Shown: positions 1 through 8,837, counted from the first letter of the stretch. The stretch is DNA of 64,000 nt from Lysobacterales bacterium (GCA_019510125.1 JAEKKX010000003.1:389710-453709); one strand, 5' to 3'. The notes: generated by a model from the sequence alone, not told the origin. Program-made: numbers and translations.

Positions 1-741
1 TACCTGCCGGTCGGTTCCTCGGCGCTGAGCGCGACCCCCGATCTGCCGATCGCCTCGACGATGGCGACCACGCTGGAGCGCAACGGCGCGTTCTTCGTGT
101 CGCCCTCGGAGCGCACGCTGCACCACTACATGGAAGGCATGAACGCGCCGGACAGCAGCGTGCGCGCGTTCGGCCACACGCCGATGGCAGTCACGGTGGT
201 GCAGCGCGGCCTGCGCGAAGTCGCGCGCGGCAGCTACGCCACGCGCTTCCGGCTGCCGTCCTCGGGGCCCCTGGTGCTCGCGCTGGCGGCGGAATCGCCG
301 CGCATCCGCGAATGCATCGGATTGGACGTCGGCAACTCCCGGGACACGCCTCCCGCGGGGTTGCGGGTGGTCTGGGAAGTCGAGGCGTCGAAACGGGCAG
401 TCGCGGGCGAGCCGCTAGAACTGCGCTTCGGCATCGCCGGTCCCGACGTGTCGCGCGCGCTGCTGGCCCGGGTCGTCGCGAGCAGCGGCGGCCACGCCGA
501 GCGCTGGCCGGTGGAGCGGCTCGGCGCGGGCGAATATCGCGTGCGCGGGACGCTGGCCGAGCCCGGCGGCTATTACGTCCATGTCGAGAGCCGCGCGTCG
601 TCGCTCGCGATCGATGCGATGAACGCCCCGGCGGCGATCCTGGTGTCCGCAGCGCCGCTGTCCGCCGCGCCTGCGCAAACCGGCGACGCCAGTCCTGCGG
701 CCGGGCCCGTCCGTCCTCCGCTTCCGGGAGCAAGCCCATGA
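1..741 (+). CDS. C-terminal part of a secreted protein with a FixH-like tail (5' end outside window)
   Basis: The reading frame is open from base 1, so this is the 3' end of a longer gene and the ATG at 61 is probably internal. The visible residues start with a segment containing YMEGMNAP, which I associate from memory with C-terminal parts of beta-propeller (YVTN/cytochrome D1-like) proteins. A beta-rich stretch follows (LRVVWEVEASKRAVAGEPLEL ... PGGYYVHVES) that looks like a FixH/YtkA-type immunoglobulin-like fold. The end is a Pro/Ala-rich tail. The stop overlaps the start of the next gene (ATGA), so it is translationally coupled to two SCO copper chaperones. A role in copper or cytochrome maturation is inferred from these neighbours only. 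Confidence 0.5.
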   Translation, partial: YLPVGSSALSATPDLPIASTMATTLERNGAFFVSPSERTLHHYMEGMNAPDSSVRAFGHTPMAVTVVQRGLREVARGSYATRFRLPSSGPLVLALAAESPRIRECIGLDVGNSRDTPPAGLRVVWEVEASKRAVAGEPLELRFGIAGPDVSRALLARVVASSGGHAERWPVERLGAGEYRVRGTLAEPGGYYVHVESRASSLAIDAMNAPAAILVSAAPLSAAPAQTGDASPAAGPVRPPLPGASP

Positions 742-1418
742 ACCTGACGTTGCGCACGCTGTCGCCGATCCTGGTGGCGCTGGCCGCCGCCTGTGGCCCG
801 GCGCACGCCGGCGACGATCCGCACGCCGCCCATCGCGCCGCGATGCAGGCCGCGTCCGGCGGCGCCGAAACCCGCGTCGCGCTGCCCGATGTGGTGCTGC
901 GCGACGCCGACGGCCGGCCGTTCCCGCTGCGCCCGGACAGCTTCGGAGGCAGGGTGGTCGTGGTCGATTTCGTGTTCACCACCTGCACCACGATCTGCCC
1001 GGCGCTGACCACGCTGATGGCGTCGGTCAAGCGCGGACTGGGCGAGCGCATGGGCCGCGAGGTCGTGCTGGTGTCGATCTCGGTGGACCCGGCCCGCGAC
1101 ACCCCGGAGGTGCTGCGGGCGTATGCGCGCCGCGTCGGCGCCGGCGACGACTGGATCTGGCTGACCGGCAGCAGCGGCGACATCGCCCGGGTGCTGCGCG
1201 CGTTCGGCCTGGCGCCGGGCGCGCCGGACGATCATCCGCCGCTGATCATGGTCGGCGACCCCGCCCGCGATCTTTGGCTGCGCTGGGTGGGCGTGCCTTC
1301 GCCGGCGACGCTCGTCGAGCGCGCGCGCGAGTTGTCCGCGCAGCGCCGCGCCTCGCCGGAGGCCGCCGTCCACGACCGCCCGGGAGCATCGAATGACCAT
1401 TCCTCCGCGTCGCCCTGA
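738..1418 (+). CDS. SCO1/SenC family copper chaperone (first of two)
   Basis: 226 residues. An N-terminal signal sequence with a cysteine at residue 19 (LAAAC) suggests export and perhaps lipidation. The thioredoxin-like core carries the copper-binding CxxxC (FTTCTTICP, Cys83 and Cys87) and the distal His166 in DDHPPLIMVGD, the three ligands used by SCO proteins. Family members deliver copper to the CuA centre of cytochrome oxidase or act as thiol oxidoreductases in the periplasm. The ATG at 738 overlaps the previous stop as ATGA. It is followed at once by a second, diverged SCO gene, so the pair probably came from a duplication. Confidence 0.9.
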   Translation: MNLTLRTLSPILVALAAACGPAHAGDDPHAAHRAAMQAASGGAETRVALPDVVLRDADGRPFPLRPDSFGGRVVVVDFVFTTCTTICPALTTLMASVKRGLGERMGREVVLVSISVDPARDTPEVLRAYARRVGAGDDWIWLTGSSGDIARVLRAFGLAPGAPDDHPPLIMVGDPARDLWLRWVGVPSPATLVERARELSAQRRASPEAAVHDRPGASNDHSSASP

Positions 1419-2016
1419 TCGCGCCATGCGCGCGATGACCCGCCTGCTGTCGGTAGCGATGGCGGTGGCGTCCATGCCGGCCATCGCCGACGATGCGCCG
1501 GTCGCGACCGCCGACGCGGCCACGGCGGAGCGCAGCGCCCGCGCCCGCGAATATTTCGGCGACGCACGCCTGCTGGACCAGGACGGCAGGCCGCACCGGT
1601 TCTACAGCGACCTGCTCGACGGACGCGTGGTGCTGATCAACGTGGTCTTCACCCACTGCCAGAGCGCGTGCCCGATGATGACCGAACGGCTGAAACTGGT
1701 GCGCCGCCAGCTCGGTCCGGCGTTCGGGCGCGAGGTGAATTTCCTGTCGCTGTCGATCGACCCGGCGCGCGACACCCCGGATGCGCTGAAGCGCTTCGCG
1801 CAGCGCCACGGCGTCGACGAGCCCGGCTGGCGTTTCCTGGTCGCCGAGCCCGCGGTGCTGAAAGCCCTGCTCGGCCGCCTCGGCCAGTGGACCGACGATC
1901 CGGAAAACCACACGACCCTGCTGATCGCCGGCAACGCCGCGAAGGCGCACTGGATCAAGCTGCGCCCGGATGCGCCGCCGGAACGGCTGGCCGCCGACAT
2001 CGAGCGGTTGAAATAG
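1393..2016 (+). CDS. SCO1/SenC family copper chaperone (second of two)
   Basis: 207 residues from the ATG at 1393, which lies inside the previous gene (26-base overlap). An ATG at 1426 (MRAMTRLLSVAMAVASMPAIA) gives a cleaner signal peptide and is an equally good start. The SCO ligands are present: CxxxC in HCQSACP (Cys89 and Cys93 from the first start) and His173 in ENHTTLLIAGN. The CxxxC loop differs from the upstream copy, so the two may differ in partner or redox role. It is in the same operon as the upstream SCO gene and the downstream cytochrome. Confidence 0.9.
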   Translation: MTIPPRRPDRAMRAMTRLLSVAMAVASMPAIADDAPVATADAATAERSARAREYFGDARLLDQDGRPHRFYSDLLDGRVVLINVVFTHCQSACPMMTERLKLVRRQLGPAFGREVNFLSLSIDPARDTPDALKRFAQRHGVDEPGWRFLVAEPAVLKALLGRLGQWTDDPENHTTLLIAGNAAKAHWIKLRPDAPPERLAADIERLK

Positions 2017-2018
2017 CC

Positions 2019-3584
2019 GTGGACCGTCGCGGCCGGTGCGTGGCCGTGCCGATTGATGCCGCGGCCTCCGTGCGCGTGCCGCCGAAGCGCCGCGCGCGCG
2101 CGTGCCGGTCGCGCGTCGCATCGCTGCGGAACGCAAGCGCCGTCGTAATTGCCGCCGTCCTCATCGTCATCGTCACGCTGGCCATGCCGGCGATCGCGCA
2201 GACGGCCGCGCAGACGACGACGCAAACGACGACGCAAACGACGACGCAGACGACCGACCCCGCGCTTGGACGCCGCATCTTCGACGCGGGCGTCGGCCGC
2301 GACGGACGCCAGGTGATCGGGCGCGCGGCGGGCGGCAGCCTGCCGATGCAGGGGGGCGCGGTCGCCTGCGCCAACTGCCACGGCGCGAACGGCGGCGGGG
2401 GCGGCGAGGGCTGGATCGAGGCGCCGGACATCCGCTGGTTCGCACTGAGCAAGCCCTACGGGGCGCGCCGCGCGGGCGGCGACGCGCGTCCGCCCTACGA
2501 TCGCGCCGGTTTCGCGCGCGCACTGCGCAGCGGGATCGCTGCGGACGGCGTTGCGCTCGACCCGGCGATGCCGCGCTTCGATCTGGCCGAGGACGAAATC
2601 GATGCGCTGGTGGCGCATCTGCAGTCGCTGAGCGACGCGGCCGCCGGCGGAGGCGAACGCCCGCTGCTGGTGACCCTGATGCCGCACTCGGCGCCGGCCG
2701 CCGCCGAGCGCCTGCTGCGCGGGCTGCAGACCTGTCCCACCGCCGGCGCCAGTGCGCGCGCGGTGCAGACCCTGCCGGCGCTGCGCGTGATCCGCTACGG
2801 CGCGGCGGACGATCTCGACACACGGCTCACGGCGCTCGCCGGTTCCGGGAGCGTCGCGGCGCTGTTCGCACCGTATCTCGTCGGGGCCGAGGCCGCGTTC
2901 GCCGGCAACGACGCCGCGCACCGCCTGCCGGTGCTGCTGCCGATGGCGATGCGCGATCTCGGCGACGATGCGCAGGTGCTGTTCGCGCTGCCCGGACTCG
3001 GCGCGCAGGCGCAGGCGCTGCTCTCGGCGCCGGAACGGCGCGGCGAACGCCTCGCGATCGCGATCGATCCGGAGATCGCCGGGCGCGAGGCGCTCGCGCA
3101 GCGACTGCGGACGCGCGCCGTGCGCAAGGGCTGGGAGGTCGAGGTGCGTATCGGCGCCGACGCAGTGTCGATGTCGGCGGGTGTCGACGCGATCCTTGCG
3201 CTGACCGGGCCCGGTGAGCCCGTCGCTCCGGTCTCGCCGCGCCTGCGGCTGTGGGTGCCCGCGGCGTTCGTGCGACCGGCGGCGCTGGACGCCTGGCGCG
3301 CCGCCGGCGCACGCGTCCGCATCGCGCTGCCGTACCCGCCGCGCGTGGGCGGCGACCCGCGCTGGATCCCGCCCGCCGATGCCTGGGTCGCGGCCGGGTG
3401 CGAGCTGATGGCGCGACTGCCGCCGCTGCCGCAGCGACCGGATGCGATCGACGCCTGGAGACGCGAGGTCGCGGCACTGGCGCCGCTGCGCCTGGGTGAC
3501 TGGATCGATCTGCCGGCGGACGCGGACGCCGACGCGGCGATCCGGCGCGTCCACCTCGACGACTGGCCACCCGACGGCCGCTGA
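2019..3584 (+). CDS. Cytochrome c fused to a periplasmic substrate-binding-like domain
   Basis: 521 residues from the GTG at 2019, two bases after the SCO stop; later GTG codons are possible starts. A hydrophobic anchor or signal (SAVVIAAVLIVIVTLAMPAIA) is followed by four QTTT-type repeats and a single mono-haem c domain, with CANCHG at Cys117, Cys120 and His121. The remaining ~330 residues have no haem motif. Their alternating strands and helices (for example LLVTLMPHSAPAAAERLL) resemble a periplasmic binding-protein fold, which I infer rather than prove. Together with the two SCO proteins it suggests a periplasmic electron-transfer or sensing unit. A partial UUCG-type hairpin lies just after the stop (about 3586-3606). 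Confidence 0.7.
   Translation: MDRRGRCVAVPIDAAASVRVPPKRRARACRSRVASLRNASAVVIAAVLIVIVTLAMPAIAQTAAQTTTQTTTQTTTQTTDPALGRRIFDAGVGRDGRQVIGRAAGGSLPMQGGAVACANCHGANGGGGGEGWIEAPDIRWFALSKPYGARRAGGDARPPYDRAGFARALRSGIAADGVALDPAMPRFDLAEDEIDALVAHLQSLSDAAAGGGERPLLVTLMPHSAPAAAERLLRGLQTCPTAGASARAVQTLPALRVIRYGAADDLDTRLTALAGSGSVAALFAPYLVGAEAAFAGNDAAHRLPVLLPMAMRDLGDDAQVLFALPGLGAQAQALLSAPERRGERLAIAIDPEIAGREALAQRLRTRAVRKGWEVEVRIGADAVSMSAGVDAILALTGPGEPVAPVSPRLRLWVPAAFVRPAALDAWRAAGARVRIALPYPPRVGGDPRWIPPADAWVAAGCELMARLPPLPQRPDAIDAWRREVAALAPLRLGDWIDLPADADADAAIRRVHLDDWPPDGR
2211..2258 (+). repeat. 12-bp tandem repeat coding for QTTT
   Basis: Four 12-base units of the form CARACGACGACG run in frame and encode a Gln-Thr-rich linker between the signal sequence and the haem domain. 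The copy number is likely to vary between strains. Confidence 0.85.
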
Positions 3585-3632
3585 ACCGACCGCTTCGGCG
3601 GGCCGTTCCGGGGAGCGGTTCCGCGACCCAGC

Positions 3633-4112
3633 TCAATCGTGATCGTGTCGTGCGATGGTCGAGGGCAGGCCGGTGTTGCGATGGAACTCGAAGATCAGGT
3701 GGGTCTGGATGTGGACGACTTCCGGCCGTTCGGTGAATGCGGCGAGCGCGAACTCGCGCAGGTGCGCGCTGTCGCGCACGCCGACGTGCACGAGGAAATC
3801 GTCGGCGCCTGCGACGTGGTAGAAGGCCAGCACTTCCGGCAGCTCGCACAGGTGCGCGTGGAAGCCCTCGACCAGTCCGCGCGAATGCTGCTGCAGCCGC
3901 ACCGCGACCAGCGCCTGCAGCCCGATCCCGATCGCCTCCGGCGCGATCTCGGCGTGGAACCCCAGGATCGCCTTCGATTCGCGCAGGCGCCGGATCCGTT
4001 CCAGCGCGGTCGAAGGCGCCACGCCCGCTTTCTCCGCGAGGTCCTTGTTCGGCAGCCGCGCGTTCTTCCGCAGCAGCCGCAGCAGGTCGAAGTCGATTCG
4101 GTCGAGCAGCAT
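3633..4112 (-). CDS. Lrp/AsnC family transcriptional regulator
   Basis: 159 residues from the ATG at 4112 (MLLDRIDFDLLRLLRKNARL); an in-frame ATG at 4163 would add 17 residues untypical of the family. The N-terminal winged helix-turn-helix (NKDLAEKAGVAPSTALERIRRL) is followed by an RAM/AsnC ligand-binding domain (EVLAFYHVAGADDFLVHVGV). It is divergent from a methionine gamma-lyase type gene. That is a common arrangement in which an Lrp-type protein senses an amino acid and controls its neighbour. Local control of that gene is inferred from position. Confidence 0.9.
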   Translation of the reverse strand: MLLDRIDFDLLRLLRKNARLPNKDLAEKAGVAPSTALERIRRLRESKAILGFHAEIAPEAIGIGLQALVAVRLQQHSRGLVEGFHAHLCELPEVLAFYHVAGADDFLVHVGVRDSAHLREFALAAFTERPEVVHIQTHLIFEFHRNTGLPSTIARHDHD

Positions 4113-4216
4113 CGCCGGGCCTCGTCGCGAAATAATATTCGGAATACAGTCTAGCAGGCGCATGAGGTTTCACGGATCGGCCATGATTCCGAACGAATCC
4201 GCCGCGAGGAGCCGCC
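4113..4216. promoter_or_regulatory. Divergent promoter region of Lrp regulator and PLP lyase
   Basis: This 104-base gap holds a short AT-rich island (CGAAATAATATTCGG at 4128-4142) with imperfect dyad symmetry, in an otherwise GC-rich surround. It is the best candidate for an Lrp-type operator, but no clear -35/-10 pair was identified. Confidence 0.4.
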
Positions 4217-5431
4217 ATGGCCGCCACCGATCCGACCCGCACCGAGACCCTGGCCGTCCATGCCGGCCGCGAGGATTTCGTCGAGCTCGGCGTCCATGCG
4301 CCGCCGATCGACCTGTCCAGCACCTATCCCGTGCGCGACCTGGACATCGGCACCGCCAGCTTCGACGCGCTGGTCGCCGGCGACGCCGCGGCCGCCAATC
4401 CGGTCTACGCCCGCCTGCACAACCCGACCGTCGCCCGGGTCGAGCGCGCGCTGGCCACGCTGGAAGGCACCGAGGCCTGCGTCGCCTACGCCTCGGGCAT
4501 GGCCGCGATCACCGCGCTGCTGCTCGCCAGCCGCGCGCGCGGCGCGCACGTGCTGGTGGTGCGGCCGCTGTACGGCACCTCGGACCACCTGTTCGCGAGC
4601 GGCCTGGCCGGGCTCGAAGCGCAGTTCGTCGAAGCGCACGAGATCGCCGCGCATCGCCGCCCCGACACCGCCCTGGTCTTCATCGAAACCCCGGCCAATC
4701 CCACCCTGGACCTCGTCGACATCCGCGCCGTGGTCGCGGCCGCCGGCGACGTGCCGGTGGCGGTCGACTCGACCTTCGCAACGCCCATCCTGCAGCGTCC
4801 GTCCGAACTCGGCGCGACCTACGTCGTCCACAGCGCGACCAAGTTCCTCGGCGGCCACGGTGACGTCGTCGCCGGCATCGTGTGCTGCCCGGAGGCGGAC
4901 GCGAAGGCCTTGCGCCAGGTGCGCGCCGCGACCGGCGGATTGCTGCACCCGCTCGCGGCCTATCTGCTGCATCGCGGCCTGCCGACGCTGGCGCTGCGGG
5001 TCGAACGCGCGCAGGCCAGCGCGATCGAACTCGCGCGTCGCCTCGCCCGGCATCCCGCCGTCGCCCGGGTGTGCTTCCCCGGCCTCGGCACCGTGCGCGG
5101 CGCGCACCTGCACACCACGCAGATGCGCGGACCGGGCACGCTGATCGCCTTCGAGGTGCGCGGCGGCCACGACGCGGCCGCCGCGGTGATGCGCCACGTC
5201 GCGCTGCTGACGCCGGCGGTGAGCCTGGGCTCGGTCGATACGCTGATCCAGCATCCGGCGGGGCTCACCCACCGCGTGCTCGACGACGCCACCCGCGAGC
5301 GCTGCGGCATCACCCCGGGCCTGTTGCGGCTGTCGGTCGGCATCGAACACGTCGAAGACCTCTGGGCGGACCTCGCCCAGGCGCTGGCGGCGACCGACGA
5401 CGGCTCAGGCCGCCTGCGCGACGCCGCCTGA
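4217..5431 (+). CDS. Cys/Met metabolism PLP-dependent enzyme, methionine gamma-lyase type
   Basis: 404 residues, the usual size for the trans-sulfuration family (MetB, MetC, MegL). The ATG at 4217 follows a GAGGAG site. Family marks are YARLHNPTVARVE near the start, the cofactor-stacking YGTSDHLF, and the PLP lysine Lys209 in HSATKFLGGHGD. The divergent Lrp regulator and the absence of other methionine biosynthesis genes favour a degradative lyase (methionine to methanethiol, ammonia and 2-oxobutyrate). Cystathionine gamma-synthase or beta-lyase activity cannot be excluded by eye. The gene converges on the next one with 31 bases between. Confidence 0.85.
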   Translation: MAATDPTRTETLAVHAGREDFVELGVHAPPIDLSSTYPVRDLDIGTASFDALVAGDAAAANPVYARLHNPTVARVERALATLEGTEACVAYASGMAAITALLLASRARGAHVLVVRPLYGTSDHLFASGLAGLEAQFVEAHEIAAHRRPDTALVFIETPANPTLDLVDIRAVVAAAGDVPVAVDSTFATPILQRPSELGATYVVHSATKFLGGHGDVVAGIVCCPEADAKALRQVRAATGGLLHPLAAYLLHRGLPTLALRVERAQASAIELARRLARHPAVARVCFPGLGTVRGAHLHTTQMRGPGTLIAFEVRGGHDAAAAVMRHVALLTPAVSLGSVDTLIQHPAGLTHRVLDDATRERCGITPGLLRLSVGIEHVEDLWADLAQALAATDDGSGRLRDAA

Positions 5432-5462
5432 GCCGGCGCGCCGGCGACGCCGGCGACGCCGG

Positions 5463-8400
5463 TCAGGCGTCGGCGACGATCACGTCGAACTCGCCGGCCA
5501 TCACCCGGTCGTAGCGGCCCGTGCGCCAGCCGCGGACGCTATCGCGTACCAGCGGCGAGGGCTCGGCGCGATAGCGCCGGGCGATGCGTGGATCGTCGTC
5601 GTGGCCGAGGCGGACCGGGCGCGCGCGACCGGGCGCGTCGGGAGCGACGCGCACGGCGACGGCGACGCGACGGGTAGCGCCATCGCTGCCGTCGAATTCG
5701 GACTGGTGCAGGCCCTGTTCGCCCTCGAGCAGCGCCAGCGCGCCGAATCCGCCGACCGCCAGCCGCGCGAAGCCGCGTTCGGCGTCCTGTTCGAGCACTT
5801 CGACGCGCATGTTGCGGCGCTCGGCCCAGGCCATGTACATCGCGAGCAGGCGCTGCCACCACAGCCGGGTCTGCGCGGGATCGCGCCTGAGGTCGGCCTC
5901 GCCGGCGACCAGCCACAGCAGGGCGTCCTGCGGGCGCTGCTGCGACACCGCGCCGATCGCCATCCGCAGCAGCCACAGCAACTGCGCGTGGCGGGCGACG
6001 AAACCGGCGTCGGCGCCGTCGCGGCCCAGGCGCTCGTCGAGCCGCTGCGCGCTTTCGAACGCGCCTTCGATGCGATGCCGGCGCTCGATCCGGTCCAGCA
6101 CCTCGAACCGCTCCGGGCGGGTCCAGAAATCGCGCGCGTCCATCGCCGCGTAGTCGGCGTCGCGGGCCTGCGTCCACGCGTCGGCGGAGAGGGCGTCGGC
6201 CACCGCGTCGAACTCGGCGCGCAGGGTGGCGATCGCCGCCGGCGATGCGTCCGGGGCGTAGAGCAGGCTGCGGATGTCGACGGCGTCGCCCGCTGCGCTC
6301 GGCGTGGCGGCCGGCGCGGGCGGGTTCGGATCGACGAACTCGACCTCCAGTCGATCGCCGGCGCTGCGCACGAACAGGAACTGGTCGCCCTGCGGCGTGC
6401 GGTGTTCGACGATGCTGCGCGCCAGCGGCGCGAGCAGGTGCTGCTCGATCGCGCGCCGCAGCGGGCGCGCACCGAGGTCGGGGGTGAAGCCGCGGTCGAG
6501 CAGGAATTCGATCGCCGACGGCTCCCATTCCACCGCCCAGTCCCGGTTGCGCAGGCCGCGGCGGGTCATCGCGCGCTGCAGTTCCTTGTGCAGGATTTCC
6601 CGCATGAGGGTGCGGTCGAGCGGGTGGAACAGCACGATCCGGTCGAGCCGGTTGAGGAATTCGCGGCGGAAGGTCTCGAACAGCGCCTTCTCCACCGCGC
6701 CGCGCGACCAGCCGCCGGCGGCCGAGGTGAAGCCCGGCCCGGCGCCGCGCGACAGGGTCGAACCGACGTTGCTGGTGAGGATCACGATGCTGTGGCGGAA
6801 GTCGGCGACGTTGCCGCTGCGGTCGCCGAGGCGGCCGTCGTCGAACACCTGCAGGAACAGGTCCCAGACCTTCGGATGCGCCTTCTCGAACTCGTCCAGC
6901 AGCACCACCGAGAACGGCTGCTCGCGGATGCGCGCGACCAGCGAACGCGCGCTGCCGTCGCGCGAGACGTCGGTCAGCCGCCACGCGCTGTCCTCGGACT
7001 GGTATTCGCTCATGTCCAGCCGCAGCAGGCGCTCGGCGCTGCCGAACAGCAGTTCGCCCAGCGCCTTCGCCAGTTCGGTCTTGCCGGTGCCGGTGGGCCC
7101 GGCGAACAGGAACACGCCGATCGGCCGGCCCGGATCGACCAGGCCGGCCTTGAGCATCGCGATCCGGTCGACCAGGCATTCGACCGCCTCGTCCTGGCCG
7201 AGCACGCGCTTGCGGAAGAAACCGCGCAGGGCGTCGAGGTCGAGGCTCTGGCGATCGTCGATGACCTCCAGCGGCAGGCCGCTGCGCCGGGCGATGCCCT
7301 GCAGCAGCGCGTCGGCGGTCAGCGGCAGGCCGGGCGGCGCTTCGGCCAGCGCGGTGCGCAGGCTGTCGTCGAGCAGGCGCAGGCTGCGCCCGGGTTCGTG
7401 CTGGTCGGGGAAGAACTGCGCCGCCATGCGCCGGGCTTCGTCGAGGGTGCGCGCGTCGGCGACCGCGCCGCCGGTGGCGGCTTCGCGCGCGTCGCGCCAG
7501 CGCACCAGCAGGTCGCGCATTTCCTCGGCCGAGAGCGTCGGCAGCGCCAGCGCCTTGGTCAGGTGGCGCAGCGCCGGTCGCGCCAGCAGCAGTTGCGCGT
7601 GCTGCGCCGGGGTGAGTTCGCCGATCATGCGCAGCCGGCCGCGCTCCATCGCCGGCAGCAGCAGATCGAGCATGCCGCGCGGGTCCTGGTCGTGCGCGCC
7701 CTTGTGCAGCAGGTCGTGGAAATCCTGCACCCGCCACAGCGCCTTCGGCCGGTCGAGCGCGGCCAGCAGTTCGCGCATGCGCTCCTCGAGCTGGCCGATG
7801 TACTTCTGCCCGGCCAGCACGTCCGCAGCGGAGGCCTCGAACAGCAGCCAGCCCTCGTCTTGCAGCCGCGCGAACAGTCGATCGACCAGCGTCGTCTTGC
7901 CGGTGCCGCCGTCGCCGACCGCCAGCACCGATGCCGCCGGCGTCGCGTGGAGCAGCTCGTGCAGGCGCTCGACCTCGCGGGCCAGCACCGGGTAGTCGAC
8001 GATGTCCGACGCGGCGTCGCCGGCCGCCGGCGTCCACAGCCGGCCGACGCCGCCGAGGGTGCGGTGCTCGTTGCGGCGCGCGGCCTCGGCCTCGACCTGG
8101 GCCACGTACGGGGCGAGGACCGGCGCCTGCAGCGATTTCAGGCCCTCGGACAACTGTTCGAGTTCGCGGTCGTCCAGGTCGGCCACCGCGATCGGCGCAG
8201 CGCCGGGCGCGTGCGTTTCCGCCCACGCCAGGACTTCCTGCATCCGCTTGCGCAGCGCGGGCGCGTCCCACCACCACTTGCGCACGTGGCGCAGGAAGCC
8301 GGGCAGGGCGGACGCGTCGTCGCGGCTGCGCAGGTAGTCGAGCATGTACCAGGCCGGGTAGCGGCCGACGTTGGCGCTGGCGGCGAACGCGGCCTGCGCC

Positions 8401-8837
8401 GGGATGTCGTCGCGCGCCGGCAGCGCGGCGTAGATCATGCTCGCCAGCACGTAGCCGTCGCCTTCGAGCAGTTCCAGCACTTCGCGCGGCGCCAGCGCCG
8501 GTCCCGACAGCAGCGCCACGGCTTCGCGGAACTGCGCGAACCCGGCCAGGTCTTGCGGCCGCTGGATGCGTTCGTCCTCGGCCTCGATCTCGCGGCGCAG
8601 GCGGTGCAGGCGATCCGCGGACGGCTCCTGCGGCGGCGTCGGTACGGCGTCCGTCGCGGCATCGACCGACGGAGCGTCCGTCGTCGGCGCGTCGAGCGCC
8701 GGCGTGTCGGAGGCTTCCTCCGCGGGCGGGTCCGCGGTCGTGGCGGTGGCGGCGCCGGCGCCGCCGGGCGGACGGCGCAGCCACAGGGTCAGTACGACGC
8801 CGAACAGCAGGCCGGCGATGAAGGGGACGAGACTCAT
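5463..8837 (-). CDS. Membrane-anchored ClpB/ClpA-like AAA+ protein with a release-factor-2-like C-terminus
   Basis: 1124 residues from the ATG at 8837 (MSLVPFIAGLLFGVVLTLWL), which starts a membrane anchor; an acidic/Pro linker follows. AAA domain 1 keeps Walker A (GDGGTGKTT, Lys314) and a KYIGQLEER pore-like loop, but Walker B reads VQDFHD (Gln371, Asp372) in place of IDELH. AAA domain 2 has intact Walker A (GPTGTGKTE, Lys586), Walker B (LLDEFEKAH, Asp648), the arginine-finger region (LNRLDRIVLF) and sensor 2 (GARPLRRAIEQ). The GYVG pore loop of ClpB is missing. From about residue 850 it matches RF2: DFWTRPERF (903-911), MAWAERR near 1004, GEQGLHQSEFD (SEF at 1046-1048 for the RF2 SPF) and GWRTGRYD (RTG at 1105-1107). 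The GGQ domain is absent. It lies 197 bases after mutS on the same strand. Function unknown; a ribosome-directed role is inferred. Confidence 0.85.
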   Translation of the reverse strand: MSLVPFIAGLLFGVVLTLWLRRPPGGAGAATATTADPPAEEASDTPALDAPTTDAPSVDAATDAVPTPPQEPSADRLHRLRREIEAEDERIQRPQDLAGFAQFREAVALLSGPALAPREVLELLEGDGYVLASMIYAALPARDDIPAQAAFAASANVGRYPAWYMLDYLRSRDDASALPGFLRHVRKWWWDAPALRKRMQEVLAWAETHAPGAAPIAVADLDDRELEQLSEGLKSLQAPVLAPYVAQVEAEAARRNEHRTLGGVGRLWTPAAGDAASDIVDYPVLAREVERLHELLHATPAASVLAVGDGGTGKTTLVDRLFARLQDEGWLLFEASAADVLAGQKYIGQLEERMRELLAALDRPKALWRVQDFHDLLHKGAHDQDPRGMLDLLLPAMERGRLRMIGELTPAQHAQLLLARPALRHLTKALALPTLSAEEMRDLLVRWRDAREAATGGAVADARTLDEARRMAAQFFPDQHEPGRSLRLLDDSLRTALAEAPPGLPLTADALLQGIARRSGLPLEVIDDRQSLDLDALRGFFRKRVLGQDEAVECLVDRIAMLKAGLVDPGRPIGVFLFAGPTGTGKTELAKALGELLFGSAERLLRLDMSEYQSEDSAWRLTDVSRDGSARSLVARIREQPFSVVLLDEFEKAHPKVWDLFLQVFDDGRLGDRSGNVADFRHSIVILTSNVGSTLSRGAGPGFTSAAGGWSRGAVEKALFETFRREFLNRLDRIVLFHPLDRTLMREILHKELQRAMTRRGLRNRDWAVEWEPSAIEFLLDRGFTPDLGARPLRRAIEQHLLAPLARSIVEHRTPQGDQFLFVRSAGDRLEVEFVDPNPPAPAATPSAAGDAVDIRSLLYAPDASPAAIATLRAEFDAVADALSADAWTQARDADYAAMDARDFWTRPERFEVLDRIERRHRIEGAFESAQRLDERLGRDGADAGFVARHAQLLWLLRMAIGAVSQQRPQDALLWLVAGEADLRRDPAQTRLWWQRLLAMYMAWAERRNMRVEVLEQDAERGFARLAVGGFGALALLEGEQGLHQSEFDGSDGATRRVAVAVRVAPDAPGRARPVRLGHDDDPRIARRYRAEPSPLVRDSVRGWRTGRYDRVMAGEFDVIVADA

